Part shown: piece after piece, positions 34,785-44,432 of the stretch | How positions within the stretch are numbered: the stretch's first letter is position 1 | How the letters are laid out: each line of letters starts with the position of its first letter | From: Bacillota bacterium | GTDB lineage: Bacteria; Bacillota; Clostridia; Acetivibrionales; DSM-1351 | DNA length: 64,000 nucleotides | Assembly: GCA_023393115.1 (NCBI GenBank) | Contig: JAEWMS010000045.1 | Location: 4,484-68,483 of the forward strand | Direction: 5' to 3' | The notes under the pieces: model-generated | The model's input: the letters and a program-made list of their open reading frames with translations, nothing else | Told to the model about the DNA's origin: nothing | Database searches by the model: none | Made by a program: the position numbers and the translations under genes

Positions 34785-35609
34785 TTATTTCAGCGTGTTC
34801 CTAAACATTTTCGGAGACATCCTCTTTATCCGCTTAAACATTTTTGAGAAATGCAATGGATCATCATACCCAACTGATCTGGAAATATCGCTTATGGTCA
34901 GTTCATTGTTATTCATTAGTCTACAGGCCTTATCTATACGTTGTTCAAGCAAAAACTTCTGAAGGGATTTGCCGGTATATTCTTTAAATAGTGCTCCTAG
35001 ATAGCTCCTGTCAAGACCAATATATGTAGCGATATCTGTTATTTTTATCTTTCTGGAATAATTCATTTCCATATATTCAATTGCCTTATTTACATAAAAC
35101 TCCTGTGTATTCTGGGCCCTTCTGCCGGTTGACTGAAATTCATTTTGCTCTATAAGTTTTGATAGAAAAAGATACAGAAGACTTAATATTTTAGTTTCAT
35201 TCCAGATATCAGCTTCATAGGTCTTGACCATCTCCAGAATACAGTCAGATATGGAATCGTCCCTGTCATAAGTAAAAACCGGAGCTTCCTGGCTTAATCC
35301 TGCCTGATTCAGGTAATATTCAACTTTATGCCCTGTAAATCCTACCCAGCAGTATGTCCATGGATCATGTTCATCAGCCTGATAATAAGTGACCTTTTCA
35401 GGGCATATAAGAAATCCCTGCCCTTTTTTCAGCCCATATTCTTTATCACCGTATTTATATAAGCCTTTCCCGCTGATAACATAATGTATCAGATAATGAT
35501 CCCTGACTGCAGGGCCAAAAAAATGACCGGGTTTACAGGCTTCCATGCCGCAATTATACATATTGATATCATAATTATCTTTACTGCTGTCATATATATG
35601 ATCTACCAT
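34785..35609 (-). CDS. AraC-family regulator next to the alpha-galactosidase
   Basis: A 274-residue protein: an N-terminal AraC cupin domain (HYLIHYVISGKGLYKYGDKE, FLICPEKVTYYQADEHDPW) and two C-terminal helix-turn-helix motifs (KITDIATYIGLDRSYLGALF and LTISDISRSVGYDDPLHFSK). Start 35609 has GGAG upstream. It is divergent from the GH36 gene at 35796 with about 185 bases between them. This is the classic layout (MsmR/RafR) for control of alpha-galactoside use. The inducer is probably melibiose- or raffinose-like, by inference. Confidence 0.92.
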   Translation of the reverse strand: MVDHIYDSSKDNYDINMYNCGMEACKPGHFFGPAVRDHYLIHYVISGKGLYKYGDKEYGLKKGQGFLICPEKVTYYQADEHDPWTYCWVGFTGHKVEYYLNQAGLSQEAPVFTYDRDDSISDCILEMVKTYEADIWNETKILSLLYLFLSKLIEQNEFQSTGRRAQNTQEFYVNKAIEYMEMNYSRKIKITDIATYIGLDRSYLGALFKEYTGKSLQKFLLEQRIDKACRLMNNNELTISDISRSVGYDDPLHFSKMFKRIKRMSPKMFRNTLK

Positions 35610-35795
35610 AGTTTTCTCCAAACCTTATTTATATCAGCTTTATAATAATCAATATAAAAGCGTATTTACATAATAATAGTCTTTCTACACATCTAGCATT
35701 ATACCATATTTGTATAGTATCCATCCATTTACATTCAAATCCATAACCGTAAAATATAATTAACAAATAATATAAGGAATTACGAGGTGAATTTT

Positions 35796-37979
35796 ATGGC
35801 AGTTTTATATAACTCGCAGGAAAATACCTTTCATTTAAAGGCAAAAGGGACAAGCTATGTACTAAAGGTGCTAAATAGTGGTTACCTTGCTCACCTTTAT
35901 TGGGGCAAAGGTGTAAGAAACACCAGTTTTGATTATTACCTGAACAGACCTTCCTTCTTTATAGGTTCAAATGGGCTATACGATGATATACCACCGGATA
36001 TTCTCCCTCAAGAGTATCCTTCTTATGGAACCGGAGATTTCAGACACCCGGCCTATCAGCTTCAATTGGAAAACGGCTCTACAATAACTGACTTAAAATA
36101 CAGGTCTCACCGCATTTTCAGCGGAAAACCCAGGCTTGAGGGGTATCCTGCCACTTATATTGAACAGGATAATGAAGCAGAAACCCTGGAGATTGAACTT
36201 TTCGACTCCTTAATAGGACTTAAGGCCATCCTCTCCTATACTGTTTTCAGTAATTTCAGTGCAATTACAAGGTCAGTTCGTCTGATTAATGAAGGTACTC
36301 AGCAGTTGAAATTACTCAGAGTGTTAAGCGTAAGCGTTGATTTTCCCTCCTGTTCTTACGACCTTCTACATTTGCAGGGAGCATGGGGACGTGAAAGACA
36401 TATTGAACGTCAGAGTTTAAATCACGGAAGTCAAATCATTGAGAGCAGAAGGGGTGCCAGCAGTCACCAGCACAATCCTTTTATTGCCCTACTGGACAAA
36501 AATGCAGGAGAAAATTCAGGTGTAGTCTATGGTTTCAGCCTTGTTTACAGCGCAAGCTTTATAGCTCAGGTTGAGGTAGACCATTACGAAACAACCAGAG
36601 TATCCATGGGAATAAATCCCTTTGACTTTTCGTGGAAGCTGGAACCAGGTTGTAGCTTTCAAACTCCTGAGGTTGTTATGGTTTATTCTGATAGCGGCAT
36701 CGGTGAGATGTCAAGAGAATACCACAGACTTTATAGGACAAGACTTTGCCGCGGAAAAAACCGTGATAGTTTAAGGCCGATTCTGATTAACAATTGGGAA
36801 GCCACATATTTTGATTTTGATGCTGAGAAATTAATGGAAATTGCCCGTGAAGGTGCAAACCTGGGGCTAGAACTTTTCGTCCTTGATGACGGGTGGTTTG
36901 GGAAGAGAGATTCTGATAACTGTTCACTAGGAGACTGGTTTGTTGATAAAAGAAAGCTCCCGGCAGGCTTAAGTGATCTGGCTTCAAATGTCAACAAACT
37001 GGGGCTTAAATTTGGATTATGGTTTGAACCCGAAATGGTATCTCCAGACAGCGATTTATACAGAGCGCACCCTGATTGGTGTATTCACGTTCCCGACCGT
37101 CGTAGAACTGAAGCAAGAAACCAGCTCATTCTGGATTACTCCAGAAAAGAGGTATGTGATGCAATTATTGAAATGATAAGTAATATACTGTCTACAGCCC
37201 CGATTTCCTATGTTAAGTGGGATATGAACAGAAATATGACTGAGATTGGTTCAGCAGCACTGCCTCCTGACAGACAGCGCGAAACAGCCCATAGATACAT
37301 CTTGGGTGTGTATAGGGTTATGGAGGAAATTACCTCCAGATTTCCTAATGTTCTGTTCGAGGGCTGTTCAGCAGGAGGCGGCCGGTTTGACCCAGGTATC
37401 TTGTACTATATGCCTCAAATCTGGACCAGTGATGACACTGATGCAGTTGAACGCCTAAAGATTCAACATGGTACCAGCATTGTTTATCCTGCCATTACTA
37501 TGGGTGCTCATGTGTCGGCAGTACCCAACCATCAAATACACAGAATCACTCCACTGGAGACAAGAGGCCATACTGCCATGTGCGGCAACTTTGGCTATGA
37601 GTTGGATTTAACCAAGCTCGATTACATGGATAAAAGTGACGTTAAAAAGCAGGTTGAACATTATAAGGAAATAAGACACATTATTCAGTTTGGTGATATG
37701 TACAGGCTCCTTAGTCCCTTTGAAGGGAATGAAACTGCATGGATTTATGTAACAGAAGATAAAGCCGAAGCTTACGTCGCCTATTTCAGAGTTATGACTC
37801 AGTCCAACGGGCCTCATACAAAAATGTTGCGTTTAAATGGTCTTGACCAGGACAAGGATTATCAGATTATAGGAACAGACCTAATTATTGGCGGAGATGT
37901 ACTGATGAGTGCAGGTTTGAAGATCCCCCAACTTACTGGTGATTACAAGAGCTTCACCTGGAGACTGAAAGCGGTTTAG
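35796..37979 (+). CDS. Alpha-galactosidase, glycoside hydrolase family 36
   Basis: A 727-residue retaining alpha-galactosidase, cytoplasmic (no signal peptide), cleaving terminal alpha-1,6-galactose from melibiose, raffinose or galactomannan fragments. The beta-sandwich N-domain precedes the barrel. The nucleophile is Asp476 in YVKWDMNR, and the acid/base lies in WTSDDTDAVERL (Asp546/547 region). Also typical: LFVLDDGWFGKR, GLWFEPEMVSPDS, and FEGCSAGGGRFDPG. I chose ATG 35796 (GAGGTG 6 bases upstream); GTG 35787 is possible. It is divergent from the AraC gene and is followed by a GC-rich hairpin at 38011-38042. Confidence 0.95.
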   Translation: MAVLYNSQENTFHLKAKGTSYVLKVLNSGYLAHLYWGKGVRNTSFDYYLNRPSFFIGSNGLYDDIPPDILPQEYPSYGTGDFRHPAYQLQLENGSTITDLKYRSHRIFSGKPRLEGYPATYIEQDNEAETLEIELFDSLIGLKAILSYTVFSNFSAITRSVRLINEGTQQLKLLRVLSVSVDFPSCSYDLLHLQGAWGRERHIERQSLNHGSQIIESRRGASSHQHNPFIALLDKNAGENSGVVYGFSLVYSASFIAQVEVDHYETTRVSMGINPFDFSWKLEPGCSFQTPEVVMVYSDSGIGEMSREYHRLYRTRLCRGKNRDSLRPILINNWEATYFDFDAEKLMEIAREGANLGLELFVLDDGWFGKRDSDNCSLGDWFVDKRKLPAGLSDLASNVNKLGLKFGLWFEPEMVSPDSDLYRAHPDWCIHVPDRRRTEARNQLILDYSRKEVCDAIIEMISNILSTAPISYVKWDMNRNMTEIGSAALPPDRQRETAHRYILGVYRVMEEITSRFPNVLFEGCSAGGGRFDPGILYYMPQIWTSDDTDAVERLKIQHGTSIVYPAITMGAHVSAVPNHQIHRITPLETRGHTAMCGNFGYELDLTKLDYMDKSDVKKQVEHYKEIRHIIQFGDMYRLLSPFEGNETAWIYVTEDKAEAYVAYFRVMTQSNGPHTKMLRLNGLDQDKDYQIIGTDLIIGGDVLMSAGLKIPQLTGDYKSFTWRLKAV

Positions 37980-38010
37980 TGAGTTAAGAGAAAGAACAGC
38001 AGTTGATGTA

Positions 38011-38042
38011 GCCCTGGCCCTATGTCTTTTATAGGCCAGGGC
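38011..38042 (+). terminator. GC-rich stem-loop after the alpha-galactosidase gene
   Basis: A perfect 9-base stem GCCCTGGCC/GGCCAGGGC (38011-38019, 38034-38042). It has no T run after it, so it may end transcription only partly or protect the mRNA end. Confidence 0.5.
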
Positions 38043-38094
38043 AAAACGGCTGAGGCCAAACAATTTAGGCTAAAAAAGTCTAAACAAGTTCGTA

Positions 38095-38126
38095 TTTACA
38101 ATTTATTACATATATGTTAATATAAT
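38095..38126 (+). promoter_or_regulatory. Possible promoter of the Big_2 protein gene, resembling the 932-960 promoter
   Basis: TTTACA (38095-38100) and TATAAT (38121-38126) have a long 20-base spacer. The region from 38106 holds ACATATATGT and then TAATATAAT, differing from 941-960 by a single inserted T. Confidence 0.4.
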
Positions 38127-38183
38127 AGCAAGTTTGCTATTCTTTCGGCATTTATTCCTCACATTCTATGAATGGAGGATTTT

Positions 38184-39191
38184 ATGTCTAATAAAACAAA
38201 AACCCTATTTTCAGTCTTTTTAAGTTTAATCCTGCTTCTTTTTTCGGTACAGGTTCAAACTGTATCAGCCAGTTCAAAGAATTCTATTTCCTTTGTTTTA
38301 CTCTCAAAATATTCAACTGATATGAGTATAGGCGACCAAATAAATATTCTGGCTTTTACCTCAAGTGAAAAGAGTCCAACCTGGAAAAGCAGCAATTCAA
38401 GTGTTGCTTCGGTTAATAGCAACGGTAAAGTCACAGCCAAGAAGGCCGGGACAGCAACAATAACTGCCAAAATAAAAAATGCAGAGGCATATTGCAAGGT
38501 TACCGTTAACAAAACCAGGATATCTCTTAACATTGTAAATGCTTCAATTGAGCATGGTGAGAAGTTGAAGCTTACTGCAACAACTTCAAACAACTCGGTA
38601 GTAACCTGGAAAAGCAGTAAAAAAAGCATTGCTACCGTTGACCAGAATGGTAACGTTATAGGTATTAAGCCCGGAGAAACAGTAATAACTGCAACTGCTG
38701 ACAAAAGCAGCGTCACCTGTAAAATTAGAGTAAAGCGTCCTGTCATCACATTGGATAAGACCTCTATTACATTGTTTCGTGGTCAAAAAGCTCAACTCTC
38801 AGCTGTAGTATCCTCCGGAATTACTCCGGTATGGAAAACAAATAAAAAGAGTATCGCTGTTGTTGATAAAAATGGAAATATAACAGCCGTCAAAAATGGT
38901 TCGGCGACAATCACTGCAACAGTGGATGGAGTTACTAAAAGCTGCGAGGTGGTGGTGCAGAAACCCCAAATAACCCTAAGTGCATCCGGAATTAATCTAA
39001 AAAAGGGCACAAGTACTATCATTTCAGCGTCTGTATCTTCGGGAAACCCACCTGTCTGGTCTTCCAGCAATTCAAATATAGCTACAGTTGATAACACAGG
39101 TAAAATTACAGCGGTAAAAAAAGGGACAGCGTACATTTATGCAGCCGAAGATGGAATGAAGGCTCGGTGTACCGTACACATAACTGAATAA
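38184..39191 (+). CDS. Secreted protein made of Big_2 (bacterial Ig-like) repeats
   Basis: A 335-residue exported protein. The signal peptide is about residues 1-32 (hydrophobic LFSVFLSLILLLFSVQ, cut near VSASS). The rest is four Ig-like Big_2 domains of about 75 residues each, marked by repeats of W-K-S-S-N/K-x-S-I/V-A-x-V-D/N-x-x-G-x-V/I-T-A and by ATITA. No cell-wall anchor, SLH or catalytic domain was seen, so how it is held at the surface is unclear. GGAGG lies just before the chosen ATG. Such proteins serve adhesion or scaffolding. Confidence 0.88.
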   Translation: MSNKTKTLFSVFLSLILLLFSVQVQTVSASSKNSISFVLLSKYSTDMSIGDQINILAFTSSEKSPTWKSSNSSVASVNSNGKVTAKKAGTATITAKIKNAEAYCKVTVNKTRISLNIVNASIEHGEKLKLTATTSNNSVVTWKSSKKSIATVDQNGNVIGIKPGETVITATADKSSVTCKIRVKRPVITLDKTSITLFRGQKAQLSAVVSSGITPVWKTNKKSIAVVDKNGNITAVKNGSATITATVDGVTKSCEVVVQKPQITLSASGINLKKGTSTIISASVSSGNPPVWSSSNSNIATVDNTGKITAVKKGTAYIYAAEDGMKARCTVHITE

Positions 39192-39310
39192 ATATCTGGT
39201 TAATACCTAATTAATACCTAAATAAGTAGCTTAATAAATTAGTTAAAAATTACTAACTTAATAAAAGTTAATTATGTGAGGAATAAATGCAGCAAACTTA
39301 TCAGAGTTTT

Positions 39311-40177
39311 TTAAGCTTCTTTCTTAATGTTTTTCAGCAGTAATCCAAGACAAATACATAGAAACACACTGAACAGCGGGAACATGATTATTTCAACAAT
39401 GCCCATTTTGACCCCTGCCAGGTATTGACCTATAATCATAGCAGTCAGGGCTGCTCCCATTGTAAACCCTTTCATTATTACAACTGATGAAAGAAGATAT
39501 CCGTATGGTTTTTTTCTTATCAACAATACTCCTGATAAAACCGCCACTGGAACTATAAAGCCCAGATCCATTCCCTGTATAACCAGAGTAGTATAGTGTT
39601 CAAGACCCGCAGGGGTTGAGCCTGACGTTATGGTAGGAATTATTCTTCCCAGCCACATAAAGCACAAGGCCACAGCTAAAAAAAGCTGAAAACCTCCCAG
39701 GAATTTTGCTGGCAGCTTTTCACTGAAAGCTTCCTTCAGATTCTGAACATCTATGGACATAATGCACATGGTAAATGAGAAGAAGCTGCCTGACATCAGT
39801 ATAACGTAAACAATGAACATTGGATTATACATCCATAGAAAAACATAAGAAATATATGTATATAGAAAATATCCAAGTGTGCCTGTAAGTAGAAGTCTTC
39901 CTTTTAAAGCGCCCTTTCGCGAAAAATACAAGGATATCAGAAGTAGCGGGATACCCAGTATAAGAGTGACAATATCCTGTGCAATTCCTTGCGCTACTAC
40001 TGCCACAGAATCATACCTATATATTCCCTGTCCGTAAATTGTAATAGTTTCACCCCGAATAGACTCAATATCGTATTTACCTGGTCCCCCATCTGAAAAG
40101 ATACCCATGAAACAAGCAAACACTGATAATACTATGATAAGTATAACAAGAGAAGTAACAGCATTTTTAAACCTCAC
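39311..40177 (-). CDS. Seven-segment membrane protein of unknown function
   Basis: A 288-residue protein that starts at GTG 40177 with GGGAGGA about 8 bases upstream. It has an N-terminal anchor, an external loop (about 28-58), and six more membrane segments. A family name is not clear to me. It lies downstream of no close partner: the MerR gene upstream begins at 41030 and ends at 40281, about 100 bases away on the same strand, so it may be the MerR target. Confidence 0.72.
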   Translation of the reverse strand: MRFKNAVTSLVILIIVLSVFACFMGIFSDGGPGKYDIESIRGETITIYGQGIYRYDSVAVVAQGIAQDIVTLILGIPLLLISLYFSRKGALKGRLLLTGTLGYFLYTYISYVFLWMYNPMFIVYVILMSGSFFSFTMCIMSIDVQNLKEAFSEKLPAKFLGGFQLFLAVALCFMWLGRIIPTITSGSTPAGLEHYTTLVIQGMDLGFIVPVAVLSGVLLIRKKPYGYLLSSVVIMKGFTMGAALTAMIIGQYLAGVKMGIVEIIMFPLFSVFLCICLGLLLKNIKKEA

Positions 40178-40280
40178 GATAAATTCCTCCCAAAGCTATA
40201 GTTTTTTAAGAGCAAAACAATTTATGTTATTTTTTTGTTAATTATACCATAAGTATTATCTGGAAATAAACAACCCCTCG

Positions 40281-41030
40281 TTATTCCTCCAACCTGCTGA
40301 GAATATCCAGCATTTCCAAAGCATCATTTTCTGCCATGCTCAGCGCTGTTATGTAACGGTCGGCAGCACAAACGATATCTTCATCCTCACCGGGAGTATT
40401 TATAGCCTCCCTCAAATTAGTTTCCCCATTGTCAAGGCGGTTCAACATGCGCAGAATGGCCATCATGGAATAGTGCGCATTCCTGAGAGTTCGTATTATT
40501 TTCAGCCTGTTGATCTCATTCAATCCATATTGCCTGAAGCCTTTCGGGTTGCGCGGAACACATATCAAACCGTTTCTTTCCCAGTCTCGAAGAACATCTG
40601 TACTAACGCTCAGCATTGCAGCTGTCTTATTTCTACCGATTAGTTCAGTACCGATTAGTTCGGTATTGTCAGCATGTACATGAGGATTAGCAATTATTTC
40701 AAGGGTTATGCCTATCGCCTCTTCGGCACCGGCTCTTTCTTTTTTCAGATGTTCCAGATATAACTTCGTTCTCCCATATGCCTCACTAATATCTCCTGCT
40801 GCTGCAGTTTTAACAATTTCAAAAGCTTCCTGTCTGAGACTGCTGCTGATAATTTCTGCCCTGAAAGCTGCACGCAGCAGTCTGAGCTGCTCAAGATGAC
40901 TGTCACTAAAAACCCTGTATCCGTTTTTCATCCTTGGTATAACAGGAAGCAGTCCCATTCCTTCATAAAACCGTATTGTATTAGGATGTACTCCTATTAA
41001 CTTTGCTACTTGAGATGTTTTATAAGTCAT
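40281..41030 (-). CDS. MerR-family regulator with two HTH domains
   Basis: A 249-residue protein. Residues 4-70 are a full MerR DNA-binding domain (KTSQVAKLIGVHPNTIRFYE, then GLLPVIPRMKNGYRVFSDSH). A second MerR-like helix-turn-helix lies at about 130-195 (GRNKTAAMLSVSTDVLRDWE, NGLICVPRNPKGFRQY). An ordinary MerR has a single head and a helical dimer arm, so this one may bind a longer or paired site. The two copies of a 20-odd-base direct repeat at 41051-41098, just before its start, are the natural candidate. It follows the UvrA-like gene on the same strand. Confidence 0.9.
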   Translation of the reverse strand: MTYKTSQVAKLIGVHPNTIRFYEGMGLLPVIPRMKNGYRVFSDSHLEQLRLLRAAFRAEIISSSLRQEAFEIVKTAAAGDISEAYGRTKLYLEHLKKERAGAEEAIGITLEIIANPHVHADNTELIGTELIGRNKTAAMLSVSTDVLRDWERNGLICVPRNPKGFRQYGLNEINRLKIIRTLRNAHYSMMAILRMLNRLDNGETNLREAINTPGEDEDIVCAADRYITALSMAENDALEMLDILSRLEE

Positions 41031-41050
41031 ATGGGCCTGCCTTTCTTTAT

Positions 41051-41098
41051 TACTTTATTCTATTATAGCTTAAATACTTTATTCTATAATTATAGCTT
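41051..41098. repeat. Tandem direct repeat in front of the merR gene
   Basis: TACTTTATTCTATTATAGCT plus T (41051-41071) recurs at 41075-41098 with three extra bases in its middle. On the minus strand each copy contains a TATAAT. It may be the promoter/operator bound by the double-headed MerR protein. Confidence 0.6.
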
Positions 41099-41111
41099 AT
41101 AACTCATTGGT

Positions 41112-43637
41112 TCAACAGAACCTCTCCAACAGTATTTTCCCGGTTGCCGAGTTTTCGCTTTTCATAATATCTTCAGGAGTCCCTTTAGCAACAAGCTCTC
41201 CTCCCTCACTACCACCTTCCGGCCCCAGATCTATCACCCAGTCTGAAGCCAGAATAAGATCTGTATTGTGTTCAATAACAATTACGCTGTTTCCGAGACT
41301 TACAAGTTTGTCAAAAACATTAATCAACCTGCTTGCATCTTGTGGATGAAGCCCTGTGGTCGGTTCGTCAAAAAGATACATAACTTTTCCGCTTGTGCTT
41401 TTGGAGAGCTCCCTGGCAAGTTTCAAACGTTGGGCCTCTCCACCTGACAGTGTTGCAGCAGACTGACCCAGACTGAGATACCCGAGTCCCACATCCTGAA
41501 GCACCCTCAACTTGGATGCAATGTTACGTTCATCTGAGAACAGTGTCAGTGCTTCATCAACACTTAACTCCAAGACGTCCGAAATGTTTTTTCCTCTATA
41601 CTTTACGTCAAGAACAAGCTTTTGGTATCGCTTTCCGCGGCAAACTGGACAAACAACTTCCACATCAGGCAGAAAATGCATGGATACGGTCAGTTTCCCC
41701 GTCCCCTGACATTTTTCACACCGCCCCCCTGGTACGTTATATGAAAAGTGCTTGGCCGTAAGCCCCATAAGCTTGGTATCCGATAATTCAGCAAACAAAT
41801 CACGTATATCTGTGAACAGGTCTGTATAGGTTGCAGGATTGGAACGGTTGGATTTTCCGATTGACTGCTGGTTTATTACTATAACATTATCAAGTTGTTC
41901 CAGGCCTGGAATATCAGTTTTTCTGTTTTTCTTAGGCTGACTGAAATAAGCCTCAGCGGCCTCGGCCAGAACTCCGAAAATCAAACTTGATTTACCGCTG
42001 CCCGAAACTCCTGTAATGGTCACAAATTTACCCAGAGGAATATCTACATCGATACTTTTCAGGTTGTTCAAGCTGGCATTTCTTATGTTTACATAGCTGC
42101 TCTTTCCCTGTACTCTCACTCTGTTGGGTTTATAGGTATTTTCCTGAAGATACTTACCGGTGATAGAATCACTACTGTTAATAATATCCTGAACACTACC
42201 GGCCGCAACGATTCTCCCCCCTTGCTTACCGGCACCCGGTCCGAAATCTGCAATGTAATCAGCAGCCTTCATGATTTCAGTATCATGTTCAATAACTACC
42301 ACGGTATTGCCCATATCTCGTAATTTTTTTAGAACAGTAATTATTTTTGAAGTATCCCGGGAGTGAAGTCCTGATGTAGGTTCATCCAGTACATACAAAA
42401 CTCCGGTAAGGCCGCTCCCCATAATTCCTGCCAGTTTTATTCGCTGCCATTCGCCGGCCGAAAGTGACCCAGCAGGTTGATCCAGACTCAAATATCCGGC
42501 ACCCACATCAATTATCCGGGTTATCCGTTTTCTCAAATCCTCTACTACTTGTTTCACAATATCCAGAGCTTGAGGAGGTGCCGTCTCCTGTACCTGGTTT
42601 AACCATCCGCCTACACCCACCAACGACATGGACAGCAGCTGCTTGATATTAATGGCTCCCACTTTAACTTCCAGTGTTTCGGGTCGGAACCGTACACCCT
42701 GACAATCAGGACATTGTTGTTGTATTAAAAACTTCTCAAGCTTCTGCTTTGCACTAATGGAGTTGTTCTCCATGTATCTCCTCATAAGGTTTGTGACTAC
42801 TCCCTCAAACCTTCCTTCTGGTACAGTTTTGGGAGGTGTCATATCAGGAAAGTGTCTCTGAAAATGCCTGCTCATTACTCCGTACAGAAGTAAATCCATC
42901 TGAACCTTGTCATATGTTTCTATGGGAAGGTCTATGTCCAAAGGGAAGCCGTAATACTTTGCCGCACTAAGCATCGATGCTCCATACCTGTCGATAAATA
43001 CCTGATCCCAGCCGTGGATAGCAAATTCACGTATACTCTTAGTTTTGTCTATCAAGAGGTTTACATCCGGTGAATTCACTACACCGATGCCCCGGCAGGT
43101 TGGACATGCACCCTGGGGTTTATTAAAGGAAAAATGGCTGGCCGTCAGTTCAACCACCGGCTTGCCGCAATGGGGGCACGGAAGCATTTGTTCATAAAGC
43201 TCTGTTTCACCAGACTCCTGGTCGGGTAGCTCTGTCAAAACAGAAAATGAATTCTCATCATAGTTTTGAGTAATCAACTTCCCGCAGTGATTACAATTTC
43301 TTTCCCCTAATTTTGAATACAACACCCGGAGGTACGCCGAAATTTCGGTTATAGTTCCTACCGTTGAACGGGGATTATTGTTGGAATTATGCTGATTAAT
43401 TGATATTGCAGGAGACAATCCCTCGATAGCATCAACCTTCGGTTTACTTCCTATATCCATAGTCATGCCCATGGATTCCATATACTGCCGTTGGCATTCT
43501 CTCTGTAAGGTTTCCAGGGCAAGTGTCGATTTCCCGCTTCCCGAAAGTCCTGTGAAAACTATCAGCTTATTCTTCGGAAGCTGCAGGTCTACATTTTTTA
43601 AATTATTTTCTCTAGCACCCTTAATCTTAATGAACAT
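41112..43637 (-). CDS. UvrA-like excinuclease ATPase (short, UvrA2/DrrC type)
   Basis: An 841-residue ABC ATPase with two nucleotide domains: Walker A GLSGSGKST near residue 31-39 and GVSGSGKSS in the second half, signatures LSAGEWQRIKLAG and LSGGEAQRLKLAREL, and two zinc modules (CNHCGK.., CPHCGKPV; CEKCQGTG, CPVCRGKRY). It is about 100 residues shorter than UvrA (about 940), as in the UvrA2 class, which lacks part of the UvrB-binding region. That class is tied to DNA-damaging drug or antibiotic tolerance. It precedes a MerR gene by 81 bases, which fits drug-responsive control. Its primary repair role is inferred, not shown. Confidence 0.92.
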   Translation of the reverse strand: MFIKIKGARENNLKNVDLQLPKNKLIVFTGLSGSGKSTLALETLQRECQRQYMESMGMTMDIGSKPKVDAIEGLSPAISINQHNSNNNPRSTVGTITEISAYLRVLYSKLGERNCNHCGKLITQNYDENSFSVLTELPDQESGETELYEQMLPCPHCGKPVVELTASHFSFNKPQGACPTCRGIGVVNSPDVNLLIDKTKSIREFAIHGWDQVFIDRYGASMLSAAKYYGFPLDIDLPIETYDKVQMDLLLYGVMSRHFQRHFPDMTPPKTVPEGRFEGVVTNLMRRYMENNSISAKQKLEKFLIQQQCPDCQGVRFRPETLEVKVGAINIKQLLSMSLVGVGGWLNQVQETAPPQALDIVKQVVEDLRKRITRIIDVGAGYLSLDQPAGSLSAGEWQRIKLAGIMGSGLTGVLYVLDEPTSGLHSRDTSKIITVLKKLRDMGNTVVVIEHDTEIMKAADYIADFGPGAGKQGGRIVAAGSVQDIINSSDSITGKYLQENTYKPNRVRVQGKSSYVNIRNASLNNLKSIDVDIPLGKFVTITGVSGSGKSSLIFGVLAEAAEAYFSQPKKNRKTDIPGLEQLDNVIVINQQSIGKSNRSNPATYTDLFTDIRDLFAELSDTKLMGLTAKHFSYNVPGGRCEKCQGTGKLTVSMHFLPDVEVVCPVCRGKRYQKLVLDVKYRGKNISDVLELSVDEALTLFSDERNIASKLRVLQDVGLGYLSLGQSAATLSGGEAQRLKLARELSKSTSGKVMYLFDEPTTGLHPQDASRLINVFDKLVSLGNSVIVIEHNTDLILASDWVIDLGPEGGSEGGELVAKGTPEDIMKSENSATGKILLERFC

Positions 43638-43804
43638 AATTTTTCAACTCCTTGTACCGTTTTATTTTGAAACATCCCTACACCAGGCTGTAAACGAATT
43701 TAAAACAGTATATCATCAAAATAAAAGGGTGGTGGTATACTGGAGGGTTTTGATTTCTATATTAACAGTTAGCAGTTAATTGAAGCAGCTCTAAGAAGTA
43801 TAAT

Positions 43805-43850
43805 AAAAAGCCCCTGACCATAGTATCATCTTTTCTACAATCAGGGGGCT
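43805..43850 (-). terminator. Terminator after trmO
   Basis: Minus strand: AGCCCCCTGA (43850-43841) pairs with TCAGGGGCT (43817-43809), followed by TTTTTATTA. It ends transcription coming from the trmO gene. Confidence 0.82.
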
Positions 43851-43876
43851 GTCTATGTTAATTGTTATGTTATGAA

Positions 43877-44353
43877 TCAGAAATTAAACACTGAGCTCCA
43901 GTCAAACTCGCCGGATTCCTCTACACTTTGAGGCCAATTTGAGCACCACTTTGGAACTATGGGCTTTTCAACTCTATCCAGGCTGGGAGTATAGGGTTTG
44001 ATATCAAGAATTGGGGTCCCATCCTCGGCATCAATATATGCAACTCCTATTATCCCATTTTCAGCATCCACATAAGTAATGAATACGCAGGATAAACCTA
44101 TTGGATTAGGCCGTTCGGGAGACCGTGTTGCGAAAGTTCCCAGTTGTTCCGGGGAAGCCTTGTAAGGGCTACTCTCTACAAGTTTAGTACGTGAATGCAG
44201 AGTATCACATTTGTCAAACCACCACAACACATTGATATATCCGAAGCCATCCAGATTGGTAAGGGCAGGAATATACTCCTTTTTCAGCTCCAGCCGCATT
44301 CCATTTTCATCAACTCTAACTTGACCGATAGATTTTAATGTTAAATTTTCCAT
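43877..44353 (-). CDS. trmO: TrmO-family tRNA (t6A37) methyltransferase
   Basis: A 158-residue protein of the TsaA/YaeB/TrmO fold, which uses S-adenosylmethionine to methylate N6-threonylcarbamoyl-A37 of certain tRNAs. Typical blocks: LTNLDGFGYINVLWWFDK, TFATRSPERPNPIGLSCV (the conserved RSPxRPNPIG motif), and DGTPILDIKPYTP. The C-terminus is shorter than E. coli TrmO (about 235), as in many archaeal and clostridial forms. Start 44353 follows AAGGAAA. In some organisms this family may have other roles. Confidence 0.9.
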   Translation of the reverse strand: MENLTLKSIGQVRVDENGMRLELKKEYIPALTNLDGFGYINVLWWFDKCDTLHSRTKLVESSPYKASPEQLGTFATRSPERPNPIGLSCVFITYVDAENGIIGVAYIDAEDGTPILDIKPYTPSLDRVEKPIVPKWCSNWPQSVEESGEFDWSSVFNF

Positions 44354-44432
44354 AAATAAATTTCCTTCTTTCATATTAGTTTAATTTATTTACGGCGCCG
44401 TTAATACCAGTATAGCGGCTTATTTTTATACT

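Noticed and set aside
38255..39136. Two hydrophobic minus-strand frames over the Big_2 gene
   Set aside because: They mirror the Ser/Thr/Val-rich repeats of the real gene and have no start context.
43638..43800. Possible short gene upstream of the UvrA-like gene
   Set aside because: No start with a ribosome site and no recognisable peptide; it is the promoter region.
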